From the NCBI RefSeq assembly GCF_000091305.1, contig NC_013929.1, positions 5,704,001-5,768,000 of the forward strand: a stretch of 64,000 bases of DNA, in the 5' to 3' direction. Position 1 is the stretch's first letter. Every line of letters begins with the position of its first letter. Of this stretch, positions 42,324 through 50,384 are shown in pieces. This stretch comes from Streptomyces scabiei 87.22 (GTDB lineage Bacteria > Actinomycetota > Actinomycetes > Streptomycetales > Streptomycetaceae). Both the position numbers and the translations under genes were made by a program. The notes below the pieces were generated by a model. The model was given only the letters and a program-made list of their open reading frames with translations, made no database searches and was not told the DNA's origin.

Positions 42324-44576
42324 TCAGCGGCACACCGCCAGCGCGTCGAGCGCCACGGCCCCCTGTCCCCTCGGCAGCACCATCAGCGGGTTGATGTCCA
42401 GCTCCGCTATCTCGTCCCCGAGTTCCAGCGCCATGCGCTGCACGCGGAGCACGACCTCCACGAGGGCGTCCACGTCGGCCGGGGGAGCCCCGCGCACCCC
42501 GTCCAGCAGAGCCCGCCCGCGCAGTTCGGCGAGCATGGCGTGCGCCTGGTCCTCGGCGAAGGGGGGCACGCGTACGGCGGAGTCGCGCAGGACCTCCACG
42601 AGGACACCGCCGAGACCGACCGTGACGGTGGGCCCGAAGAGGTCGTCGTGGGTGACGCCCACGACCATCTCCACACCCCGCTCGACCATCTGGCACACCA
42701 GCACCCCGTCGAGGGAGACGTCCTCGTAGCGGGCGATGTCGGTCAGCTCGCGATAGGCGTCCCGGATCTGGCTCGCGGAGGTCAGCCCGACCTTCACCAG
42801 GCCGAGTTCCGTCTTGTGGGCGATGCGGGCGCCGGACGCCTTCATCACCACCGGGTAGCCCACGAGGCTCGCCGCGCGTACGGCCGCCGCCGCGCTGGTC
42901 ACCAACTGCTCGCGCGGCACGCGTATCCCGTACGCGCGCAGCAGCTGCTTGGCCGCGTGCTCGCTCAGCTGCTGCCCCGGCCGCATCAGCGCCTTCGCCT
43001 TGCGGAAGGAGGGGGAGGGGGAGCGCGGGGCCTCGTCGAAGGGGGAGCGGTAGGCGCCGGTGAAGCGGGAGTGGTCGAGATGGGCGCGGACGGCCGTGAT
43101 GCAGTTCGCGAAGGTGCGGAAGGTCGCCACCCGGGACGAGCCGAGCAGCGTCTCGCGGTACGCGGCCTCGGTGCCCACCGGCGACCCCCACACCACGCAC
43201 ACCAGCTTGTCCGTCCGCTCGGCGGCGGCCACCAGGTCCTGGGCCAGCTTGTCGCTCATCGGCGGGAAGGGGCCCGTGATGGGACAGATCAGCACGCCCA
43301 CCGCGGGGTCGTCGAGGATCGCGTCGAGGATGCGGGGCCCGCGCCAGTCGCCCACGGGGTGGCCGCCGTTGTCGACGGGGTTGGCCACGCTCAGATAGTC
43401 CGGGATCCACTGGTGCAGTTCGGCCTGCTTGGCGGCGGAGAGGGTGGGGAGGGGGAGTCCGGCCTCGGTGGCCAGGTCGGCGAAGTGGGCGCCCGTGCCG
43501 CCCGAGATCGAATAGACGACGACACCCTCGGGCCGGGGTTCGGCCGCTCCGGTGGCGCGCGGGCGCCGGGCCCGCGCCAGGAGGGTGGCCGTGTCCTGCA
43601 GTTCGTCGAGACCGTCGACGCGGATCACGCCGTACTGCCGCATCGCCGCGTCGACCACCGCGTCCGCGCCGGTCAGCTTGCCGGTGTGGGAGGCGGCGGT
43701 GCGGGCGCCGGTCTCCGTGCGGCCGACCTTGACGGCGACGACGGGCACACCGCGCCGGGCGGCCCGGTCGGCGGCGAGCAGGAAGGCGCGGCCGTCCTTG
43801 AGGCCCTCGACATAGGCGGCGATGGCGCCGACCTCGGGGCGCTCGGCGAAGTAGGAGATGAAGTCGGCGGTCTCCAGATCGGCCTCGTTGCCGGTGGGGG
43901 CCCAGTGGGAGAGGCGGATGCCGAGTTCCTGGAGGGAGAAGACGGGGCGGCCCTGGTGGCCGGACTGGGTGATCAGGGCGATCGCGGGGCCGTCGAGGTC
44001 GTCCCGGAAGCGCTCGAAGGCGTTGAGGTTGGTGTTGGGGCCGAGCAGCCGCAGACCGCCGGCGCGGGCCACGGCCGCGGCCAGCCGCTCCTGCGCGGCG
44101 GCGCCCTCCGCGCCGGTCTCGGCGAAACCGGAGGCGAAGGCGACGGCGAACTTCACCTTGGCCTCGGCCAGTTCGCCGATCACGGGGAGGGGGTCGGAGA
44201 GGAGCAGTGCGGCGAGGTCGACCTGTTCGGGAAGGTCGGCGACGGAGGGGACGCAGGGGATGCCGAAGACCGACTCCCGCGTGGGGTGCACGGGGTGCAG
44301 CCGGGCGCCGACGCGTTCGGACCAGGCGAGCAGCTGCCGGGTGATCCCGGTGTTCGGTCGCCCTTCGGTGTCCGAGGCGCCGACGACGGCCACGGACTCC
44401 GGGCGGAACAGCCGGTCGAGATCGGGGACGTCGGCGTACAGCGGACGCCCGCTGACGTCCAGGTCGCCGGCCTCGGCGGGCCTGCCGTGCACGACCTGCG
44501 CGGGGTGCTCCCCGCACGCGATGGCCCGGGCCCGGCGGGAGTCGGTGGTGAGGGTGCCGTGGGTTGATCCAAGCAT
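42324..44576 (-). CDS. NDP-forming acyl-CoA ligase (CoA-binding + ATP-grasp fusion)
   Basis: A 750-residue acyl-CoA synthetase of the ADP-forming acetyl-CoA synthetase superfamily, with both halves fused. The CoA-binding Rossmann domain (LFRPESVAVVGASDTEGRPN) is followed by two ligase-CoA subdomains containing ALITQSGHQGRPVFSLQEL and VKVGRTETGARTAASHTGKL, where the His is the expected phosphorylated residue. The ATP-grasp half includes LRAYGIRVPREQLVTSAAAA, YPVVMKASGARIAHKTELG, and LVEVVLRVQRMALELGDEIA with ELDINPLMV. ATG 44576 has two operators 55 and 86 bp upstream. It gives the island a second acid-activating enzyme. Confidence 0.88.
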   Translation of the reverse strand: MLGSTHGTLTTDSRRARAIACGEHPAQVVHGRPAEAGDLDVSGRPLYADVPDLDRLFRPESVAVVGASDTEGRPNTGITRQLLAWSERVGARLHPVHPTRESVFGIPCVPSVADLPEQVDLAALLLSDPLPVIGELAEAKVKFAVAFASGFAETGAEGAAAQERLAAAVARAGGLRLLGPNTNLNAFERFRDDLDGPAIALITQSGHQGRPVFSLQELGIRLSHWAPTGNEADLETADFISYFAERPEVGAIAAYVEGLKDGRAFLLAADRAARRGVPVVAVKVGRTETGARTAASHTGKLTGADAVVDAAMRQYGVIRVDGLDELQDTATLLARARRPRATGAAEPRPEGVVVYSISGGTGAHFADLATEAGLPLPTLSAAKQAELHQWIPDYLSVANPVDNGGHPVGDWRGPRILDAILDDPAVGVLICPITGPFPPMSDKLAQDLVAAAERTDKLVCVVWGSPVGTEAAYRETLLGSSRVATFRTFANCITAVRAHLDHSRFTGAYRSPFDEAPRSPSPSFRKAKALMRPGQQLSEHAAKQLLRAYGIRVPREQLVTSAAAAVRAASLVGYPVVMKASGARIAHKTELGLVKVGLTSASQIRDAYRELTDIARYEDVSLDGVLVCQMVERGVEMVVGVTHDDLFGPTVTVGLGGVLVEVLRDSAVRVPPFAEDQAHAMLAELRGRALLDGVRGAPPADVDALVEVVLRVQRMALELGDEIAELDINPLMVLPRGQGAVALDALAVCR

Positions 44577-44631
44577 CGGTCCGCCCGCTCCTGTGTGACA
44601 GCCAATTCAGTGACGTGACGCATTCACGTTT

Positions 44632-44646
44632 CTGACGACACGTCAG
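44632..44646. promoter_or_regulatory. Operator O5
   Basis: CTGACGACACGTCAG, perfect six-base arms, 55 bp upstream of the NDP-forming ligase start. Confidence 0.88.
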
Positions 44647-44662
44647 ATATCAGACTACTGAA

Positions 44663-44677
44663 CTGACGCTCCGTCAG
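44663..44677. promoter_or_regulatory. Operator O6
   Basis: CTGACGCTCCGTCAG, perfect six-base arms. Its centre is 31 bp from that of O5, about three helical turns, so two repressor dimers could sit on the same DNA face. Confidence 0.88.
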
Positions 44678-44864
44678 GAATGGTTGTGCGGGCAAAGCTA
44701 CGCGGCAGTAAGGAGGTTGTACCCGTACGAGGGGGCGGTCAGACGTGGGGGAGGGGGTGGGTCTGGGGCGGGAGGGGGTGCGGGGGTGGACGCGCTCGTC
44801 CTGCGTCTGGTCGTCCGTGCGCCGCCCGACCCCCGCTGTCGCCGAGCAGTCGTTCCGGTGGCGG

Positions 44865-44943
44865 TCGGCGGTCGGCGGTCGGCGGTCGGAGGTCGGAGGT
44901 CGGCCCGACGGTCGGTCAGTTGGCCCGACGATCGGTCAGTTGG
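44865..44943. repeat. Short repeats overlapping the monooxygenase stop codon
   Basis: GGTCGGC repeats are followed by two copies of CCCGACGRTCGGTCAGTTGG (44904 and 44924). The second contains the monooxygenase TGA stop; the first duplicates it downstream. Confidence 0.65.
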
Positions 44944-46150
44944 TGGTGCGGATCTGTACGGTGACCGCGTCGCGCGTGGTGACGCCGCCCGTCTTCGTGA
45001 TCGTCCTGGCGATCTTCTCGGCGTCGAGGGCGAGTTCGCGGAACATGCCGCTGATGGGGTTGGTGAAGCCGGTGAAGTAGAGGCCGGGGGCGTTGCCCGG
45101 GGAGCGGGCCCCGTGCACCACCGGCTTCCCGCGTCCGTCGAGGACGTCGAGGTGTCCGACGAGTCCTTCGAGACCGCGGCGGTAGCCGGTCGCGGCGATC
45201 ACGGCGTCGGTCTCGATCCGGGTGCCGTCGCCGAGGGCGACCTTGCCGTCCTCGAACCCCTCGACCGGGCCGACGATCTCGACCTTGCCCTTCCGCACGG
45301 CGTCGATGAGTCCGACGTCCTGCACGGGGACGGCGCCCTCCTGCACGCGGGAGTAGAGACCGGTGTCGGGCCGGGCCAGGCCGTGCGCGGACAGGTCGGG
45401 GACGCTCAGCTTCGCCATCGGCCTGGCGAGCCGGTCCACGAGGGCGACGGGCAGCCGCCGTACGAGGACGCCCGTGTACTGGGCCGCCCATCCGGCGGTC
45501 GACCGGCGCACGATGTGCGGGGCCGTGCGCACCGCGAGCCGTACGCGCCGTGCGCCGCCCTCGACGAGGTCGACGGCGATCTCGGCGCCGGTGTTGCCGA
45601 TGCCGACGACGAGGACGTCACGGCCGGCGTAGGACTCGGGGTTGCGGTACCCGGAGGCGTGCACGAGGTCGCCGGTGAACGTGTCGCGGCCGGGCCAGTC
45701 GGGGACGTGGGGCGTGTGGTTGTAGCCGGTGGCGACGACGACCGCGCCGCCGGTCAGCTCACGGCCCCCGGTGGCGTGCAGCAGCCAGCCGGTGCCGTCG
45801 GCGGTCCGCTCGACGCGGGACACCTCGACGCCGGTCACGATCTCCAGCTGGTGCACCTCGGTGTACTTCTCCAGGTAGCGCACCACGTTGTCCCGCGACA
45901 CCCAGCGCCCGAACCGGCGCGGCATGGGCAGGCCGGGCAGCGCCGACAGGCGGCGGGTGGTGTGCAGATGCAGCCGGTCGTAGTGCCGCCGCCAGGACGC
46001 CCCGACCCCGTCGGCCTTCTCCAGCACCACGGCCCGTATCCCCCGAGCCCGCAACGCGTACGCGACGGCCAGCCCACCGGGGCCGCCGCCGATCACGTAG
46101 ACGGGGCGGTCGGGTGAGGCGGGAGTCACGGAAGCTCTGGAGTCGGCCAT
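44936..46150 (-). CDS. Flavin-containing monooxygenase-like FAD/NADPH protein
   Basis: A 404-residue two-dinucleotide flavoprotein. FAD motif VYVIGGGPGGLAVAYALRAR near the N-terminus, FTGDLVHASGYRNPESYAG (FxGxxxHxxxY, the FMO/YUCCA-like fingerprint region), the NADPH motif VLVVGIGNTGAEIAVDL, and AVIAATGYRRGLEGLVG near the end. It would hydroxylate or oxygenate a substrate; a full Baeyer-Villiger fingerprint is not present. ATG 46150 has only weak AGG spacing upstream and no operator of the island family is seen, so regulation may differ. It is followed by a repeat tract that duplicates its stop region. Confidence 0.82.
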   Translation of the reverse strand: MADSRASVTPASPDRPVYVIGGGPGGLAVAYALRARGIRAVVLEKADGVGASWRRHYDRLHLHTTRRLSALPGLPMPRRFGRWVSRDNVVRYLEKYTEVHQLEIVTGVEVSRVERTADGTGWLLHATGGRELTGGAVVVATGYNHTPHVPDWPGRDTFTGDLVHASGYRNPESYAGRDVLVVGIGNTGAEIAVDLVEGGARRVRLAVRTAPHIVRRSTAGWAAQYTGVLVRRLPVALVDRLARPMAKLSVPDLSAHGLARPDTGLYSRVQEGAVPVQDVGLIDAVRKGKVEIVGPVEGFEDGKVALGDGTRIETDAVIAATGYRRGLEGLVGHLDVLDGRGKPVVHGARSPGNAPGLYFTGFTNPISGMFRELALDAEKIARTITKTGGVTTRDAVTVQIRTTN

Positions 46151-46342
46151 GCGCCTGAGCGTATTCACGCCCTCATTTGTTGGGTCTCGGTCAAGACCGG
46201 AATTGGTTGCGGATTGATCACGGGTGGGGGAGGAGTGGGTGGGGTCTGTGGCGTAGGTCTCTCGGAATGTGGGGGTGGGGTGGCGGGGTGCGGGGTGACG
46301 GCGCGCGGTCCGGCCGCGGTTCCGTGCTCCCCGCCGCATCGC
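46151..46342. other. Boundary between monooxygenase and PglX-like gene
   Basis: 192 bp with GGGGTGGG-type G-rich runs and no gene. It is the left boundary of the defence-like island. No tRNA, IS or direct repeat was recognised here. Confidence 0.4.
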
Positions 46343-49300
46343 CTACACCCCTTTGCGCGGCCGTCCCCGCCGGGGAGCGGCGGGCCGCCATGACGTCACG
46401 TCCTCGGCGGACAGGCCCAGGCGGTCGAGGTGGTGCTCGTAGCTCCTCCGATACTGCTCGTCCCCGTCGGATGCCGTGACCGGGCCGAGGCCCCGGTCGA
46501 CGGCGGTGACCCAGGGCAGCACCTCCGCGAGTGCGGAAAGCAGCGGCAGGGCGGACTCGGGCCGGTGCGCGTGGGCGTGGGACTCCGTCTCCAGGGTGTC
46601 AAGCAGTACCTGCGCCCGCTCGCGGGCGTCCCAGCCGGCCCAGCCGAGCAAGGTCGTGGAGGACAGAGGGGCGATGGAGGAACCGAACGAGACGAGACGC
46701 TCGTTCGGCAGGTCGAACTTCCCGCGTTGTTTCCAGTAGGAGGACTTGAGGAAGTCCGCGGTGGTGAACCGAGGCGGCTCCGGCAGGTCCCGGGCGTCGA
46801 CAAGACCTCGCTCGTCCTCCCTCGCCTGCGCCTGCCACAGCTCTTCCCACGTGCGCCGCTTTGCGAGGCCCGACGGTCGATACCGGAGCGGCGCCGCTTG
46901 CGGCACGTGTTCGGTGGTGAGCAGGTCCAACAGCACACGCGGGATGCCTGTGCCGACCGCGTGAGCCGGGTCGGCGTAGAGCGAGAGCAGGGACATGAAC
47001 TCCTCGTCCTCCGCGAGCAGGTCACTCAGCTCCCACACCGTCCGAGCGACCGGGCGCCGACCGTTCGGCGTGCTCTCGAACCACAGCCGTTCCGCTTCAC
47101 AGTGGTCGAGCAGACGCTCCCGGAGGATGTCCTGGACGATGGCATCCCAGTCGGGAGCGATCCAGCGGTGCTTGTACTCGGGCCGCTCCAGCAGCGCCAG
47201 GAACGCGTTCCGGGAGATGGCCTCCGCTCGGCGCCGTACGAGATTCCTGTACTCGGACGGCCATAGCTCGGGAATCTCGGTCACCGGGGTGGCCTCATGG
47301 CGTGTGAACCACTTGCCCTCTGGATCGTCGGTGAACCACGACGTTCCCGTCTCGCCTACGGCGATCCTCCTGGCGAGCGTGATCTCGAACGCCCGCTCAC
47401 CGACCTGCAGAGGAGGGGGCTCGAACACGGCAGTCAGTTCCTCGGTGTCGTCGACGATCCCGTACGCCGCGTACACCTGCCAGTCCAGCTCCTCCTGGAG
47501 CCCGATCATCCGCGCCCGGAGCGAGAACCAGCGCTCCCTGGCCGAGTCCAGCGTCCGGGCGGTGAGAGGCGCATCCGGGGCGGAGATTTCGGACAGACAG
47601 ACGGCCGACTCGGTGGCCAGCGCGTCGATTTCCTCCGCCATCGCCGGTGGGAGGGTGCCAGGGAGCGGGAGGTCGAGCAGACGGCCGGCCGTGAACTCGT
47701 AGATCTTCTCCCAGGCCTCGCCGCCTCGGAGCGTGCCGATATGGGCCTGCCCCTTGCTCTGACTCACCTGCTTCAGCCAGAAGCACACGGCCGAACTGTT
47801 GAGCACCCCGAGGAGTCCCAGATGGGACGACTCCGTCGCGTTCGGCGGGAGTTTGATCACCGGTGCCGAATTCAGGGGTACGGCACCGCCGCGGAGAACC
47901 GTGAAGTGGGGGTGGGTGGCGACCCAGGGGAAGACGATCGACCACGGGTGAGCGTCCCAGTCCAGCGCGAACTGGTGCCAGTCGTACCAGGGGGACGACT
48001 TGCTGGCCCCCCGGCGCTGTCGCAGCACGGTGCGGTAGGGCCACAGCCGTCGCCGATGCCGTGGGAAGAGGTCCAGGTCGATGACCTCTCTGCCGTTCCC
48101 GGTGCGAGGGAAGAACGCCCTCCCGGGCGCGTCCGAGGACCAGTCGCGGACCTCGGACCCCGTCAGTACCGGGACCGTGGCAGCGTCCTCGACACCGTAG
48201 CGGCGGAAGGCGGCGGGGGTGGAACAGAACAGGTCGTCGGAACCGGTGTTGGCCGCGTATCCGATGCGGGCGACGCGTTCGCGAAGGCGCTTCCCGTTCT
48301 CCATGAGACGCAGCACATGACGAGCGGCCGAGGGAGTGAGGCTCCAGGGGAACACGTTCAGCTGTGCGCGTTTCAGGAGGTAGGACTCGGCCCAGTGGTC
48401 CATGACACCGGGGGCGAACGCCAGTCGGCGCAGCGACTGCCAGGCGGGTGCGTCAGCGGGTACCGCCGGCAGGAGTTCACCACCGCGGGTCTCGCCACGG
48501 AGGCTGACGACGACGTGGATGGGAACCTCGGGCGGGGGAACGCGGTTCTGACCGACGAGGATGACGGTGGGCGTGCCGTGACCGGGGATGTAGGCCCCGG
48601 AGGTGTCGATGACGTGCGAGAGCAGCACGCGTGGCAAGACGCGCTCGATGAGCTTGCGGCCGAAATCGCGCTTCATGAAGGAGTTGGCCACCAGCAGGCC
48701 GACCCGCCCGGCCGAGGCACCCGGCAGTGCCAGACGGAAGGCGAGCTCCGTGAAGGGCACCGACAGGGCGTAGGGCCCCTCGCAGCTCTCGTACGTGTCG
48801 CGGTAGGCCGCGAAGAGAGCCTTGTCCTTGACGGTGACGTACGGGGGATTGCTCGTGACCGCATGGTAGGAGGAGGGGCGCAGAAGGCTGTGGCGCTCCG
48901 CGTACTCGTCGATGTCGGCCGGAGATCCGGAGCCGGTGAGTCCCGGCCCGGTGGGGAAGTCGGTGAACTCGGGGCCGAGGGAGGCACCGGCACGGTCGTG
49001 CAGAAGCGCGTCCCCGGTCGCGACCAGCAAGGGGATGTCCGGAACGTCGTCCAGTCTCCGTGCCCGGGCGACGTCCATCGCGGCCATCAGCAGCCGGAAG
49101 CGCGAGATGCTGACGGCACAGGGATCGATGTCGCACCCGTGAACCGAGGCGAGAGCCCGGGCGGCGCGCTGCCATGGGCTCATGTCGGGGCGGGCGTCGG
49201 ACCAGCGACGGCACAGGCGGGCGTACGCGTCGAGCAGGAACCCACCGGAGCCACACGCGGGGTCGATCATCCGGAATCCGGCCGGCCCGGCTGTCGATCC

Positions 49301-49939
49301 GTGGGCCTCCAGTGCCGGCTCCAGGGTCAGATCGTGGATCAGCTCGACCACGAAGTCCGGAGTGCTGACCTGCCCGGAAGACTTCCGGTCCTGGTCACTC
49401 AGGTGCCCGTAGAGATCGGCGAGGAACCGCGTGTCCCGTGACGCGTCCTCGAAATCGTGGACAAGGAGCCCGTCCGGGGTCCGAAGACGCCAGAAGTCGA
49501 CGAGTGCCCGCCGCGCCTCGTGGCTCGGTCGCATCCGCCACATGGGGTGACTGCTTCTGCTGAAGACCGCCGCCATGGCGGGGTGGGAAGAGAGACGGTT
49601 CACGGCGGAGCTGATCGGATCGTCGGCACCAGGCGCGGCACCCGGCTCGGCATCGGGCTCGTCGGCCCGCCGCGTGGCGAAGGAAAGGTCGAGCAGTCCG
49701 TTGTCCTCGCAGAACCGGACCAACACGGTGGCCAGGACCCACCCGGTCGCGATCTGCGAGAGCTGCTCCTCCAGCCAGGCCTGCCACGTCGACGCGGTCA
49801 GCATCTGCTCCCGGGCGGCCCTGTACTCCTCGCGCATCCTGTCGGTGGCGGGGTCGGAGGGGGCGCGCGTGGTCAGATCGCGCGCGATCTCCGACCTGAT
49901 CCGCCGCAGGTCCGTGAGCAGGCCGACGCGAGACGACAT
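46343..49939 (-). CDS. pglX: BREX-2 PglX-like adenine-specific DNA methyltransferase
   Basis: A 1198-residue protein, nearly the length of S. coelicolor PglX. The N-terminal helical region is followed by methyltransferase motif I, DPACGSGGFLLDAYARL, at about 226, and motif IV, SNPPYVTVKDKALFAAYRDT, at about 363; NPPY is the N6-adenine catalytic motif. Downstream blocks such as MKRDFGRKLIERVLPRVLL and ANTGSDDLFCSTPAAF agree with the Pgl/BREX family. None of PglW, PglY or PglZ is present nearby, so it is an orphan and may act as a modification enzyme or with a distant BREX locus. ATG 49939 has GGAGG upstream. It is divergent from the membrane protein/ATPase genes. Confidence 0.86.
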   Translation of the reverse strand: MSSRVGLLTDLRRIRSEIARDLTTRAPSDPATDRMREEYRAAREQMLTASTWQAWLEEQLSQIATGWVLATVLVRFCEDNGLLDLSFATRRADEPDAEPGAAPGADDPISSAVNRLSSHPAMAAVFSRSSHPMWRMRPSHEARRALVDFWRLRTPDGLLVHDFEDASRDTRFLADLYGHLSDQDRKSSGQVSTPDFVVELIHDLTLEPALEAHGSTAGPAGFRMIDPACGSGGFLLDAYARLCRRWSDARPDMSPWQRAARALASVHGCDIDPCAVSISRFRLLMAAMDVARARRLDDVPDIPLLVATGDALLHDRAGASLGPEFTDFPTGPGLTGSGSPADIDEYAERHSLLRPSSYHAVTSNPPYVTVKDKALFAAYRDTYESCEGPYALSVPFTELAFRLALPGASAGRVGLLVANSFMKRDFGRKLIERVLPRVLLSHVIDTSGAYIPGHGTPTVILVGQNRVPPPEVPIHVVVSLRGETRGGELLPAVPADAPAWQSLRRLAFAPGVMDHWAESYLLKRAQLNVFPWSLTPSAARHVLRLMENGKRLRERVARIGYAANTGSDDLFCSTPAAFRRYGVEDAATVPVLTGSEVRDWSSDAPGRAFFPRTGNGREVIDLDLFPRHRRRLWPYRTVLRQRRGASKSSPWYDWHQFALDWDAHPWSIVFPWVATHPHFTVLRGGAVPLNSAPVIKLPPNATESSHLGLLGVLNSSAVCFWLKQVSQSKGQAHIGTLRGGEAWEKIYEFTAGRLLDLPLPGTLPPAMAEEIDALATESAVCLSEISAPDAPLTARTLDSARERWFSLRARMIGLQEELDWQVYAAYGIVDDTEELTAVFEPPPLQVGERAFEITLARRIAVGETGTSWFTDDPEGKWFTRHEATPVTEIPELWPSEYRNLVRRRAEAISRNAFLALLERPEYKHRWIAPDWDAIVQDILRERLLDHCEAERLWFESTPNGRRPVARTVWELSDLLAEDEEFMSLLSLYADPAHAVGTGIPRVLLDLLTTEHVPQAAPLRYRPSGLAKRRTWEELWQAQAREDERGLVDARDLPEPPRFTTADFLKSSYWKQRGKFDLPNERLVSFGSSIAPLSSTTLLGWAGWDARERAQVLLDTLETESHAHAHRPESALPLLSALAEVLPWVTAVDRGLGPVTASDGDEQYRRSYEHHLDRLGLSAEDVTSWRPAAPRRGRPRKGV

Positions 49940-50138
49940 GGCCCTTCCTCCTTCTGGGACGGACGGGCATTCATGGCCGGTCGGTCCAGCATTGCATCTG
50001 ACGCTGAGGTTATCACCGCGAGAGTGTCGTAAATAGTGGAGAGTGTTGGAGCGTTCCCTAGGCTAGGCTGTTCACTCGTACGGCCGTTGACCGGCGGTCG
50101 GCTCGACGCGATCCGGTGCTGTGGAAGAGGTGTGCCCC
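49940..50138. promoter_or_regulatory. Divergent promoter region of the PglX-like island
   Basis: This 199 bp gap is noticeably more AT-rich than its surroundings near 50000-50065 (TGACGCTGAGGTTATCACCG and a GTAAATAGTGGAGAG block). It should hold promoters for the methyltransferase and the membrane protein/ATPase genes. Confidence 0.45.
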
Positions 50139-50345
50139 ATGGAGGGGAACGACAGGGCGTTCAGAGGGATCTGGCTGGCGCTCATCCTGCTGGGATCCCT
50201 GGTGTGCGCGGGCCTCGCCGCCGTAGTCGTCCGGGCGGCCGGCGGCGAGATGGTGACGGTTCTGACGACGGGAGGGGGTGCGTTCCTGGGCCTGGCAACG
50301 CTGGGACTCGCGGCCCGAGTGTTCCTCGCAGGACCCAGTCGGTAA
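50139..50345 (+). CDS. Small two-helix membrane protein
   Basis: A 68-residue protein with two predicted membrane helices: IWLALILLGSLVCAGLAAVV and VTVLTTGGGAFLGLATLGLA, joined by the short RAAGGEM. The N-terminus EGNDRAFRG is charged. ATG 50139 is preceded by GGAAGAGG. It is between the divergent methyltransferase promoter and the ATPase gene, 39 bp before the latter. No family recognised; it may be an effector or anchor. Confidence 0.6.
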   Translation: MEGNDRAFRGIWLALILLGSLVCAGLAAVVVRAAGGEMVTVLTTGGGAFLGLATLGLAARVFLAGPSR

Positions 50346-50380
50346 GGAGTATACTTCTTAGGGATGTACTCCTAAGGAGG
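50342..50380 (+). promoter_or_regulatory. Inverted repeat overlapping the ATPase ribosome binding site
   Basis: TAAGGAGTATAC and ATGTACTCCTAA form an imperfect inverted repeat, and CTCCTAAGGAG immediately overlaps the perfect AAGGAGG (50374-50380). Alternative pairing could hide or expose the RBS, or the DNA could bind a dimeric regulator. Confidence 0.6.
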
Positions 50381-50384
50381 AAGT

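Noticed and set aside
44936..46150. Baeyer-Villiger monooxygenase
   Set aside because: Only an FMO/YUCCA-like FxGxxxHxxxY segment is present; the full BVMO fingerprint with conserved Thr and Trp is missing.
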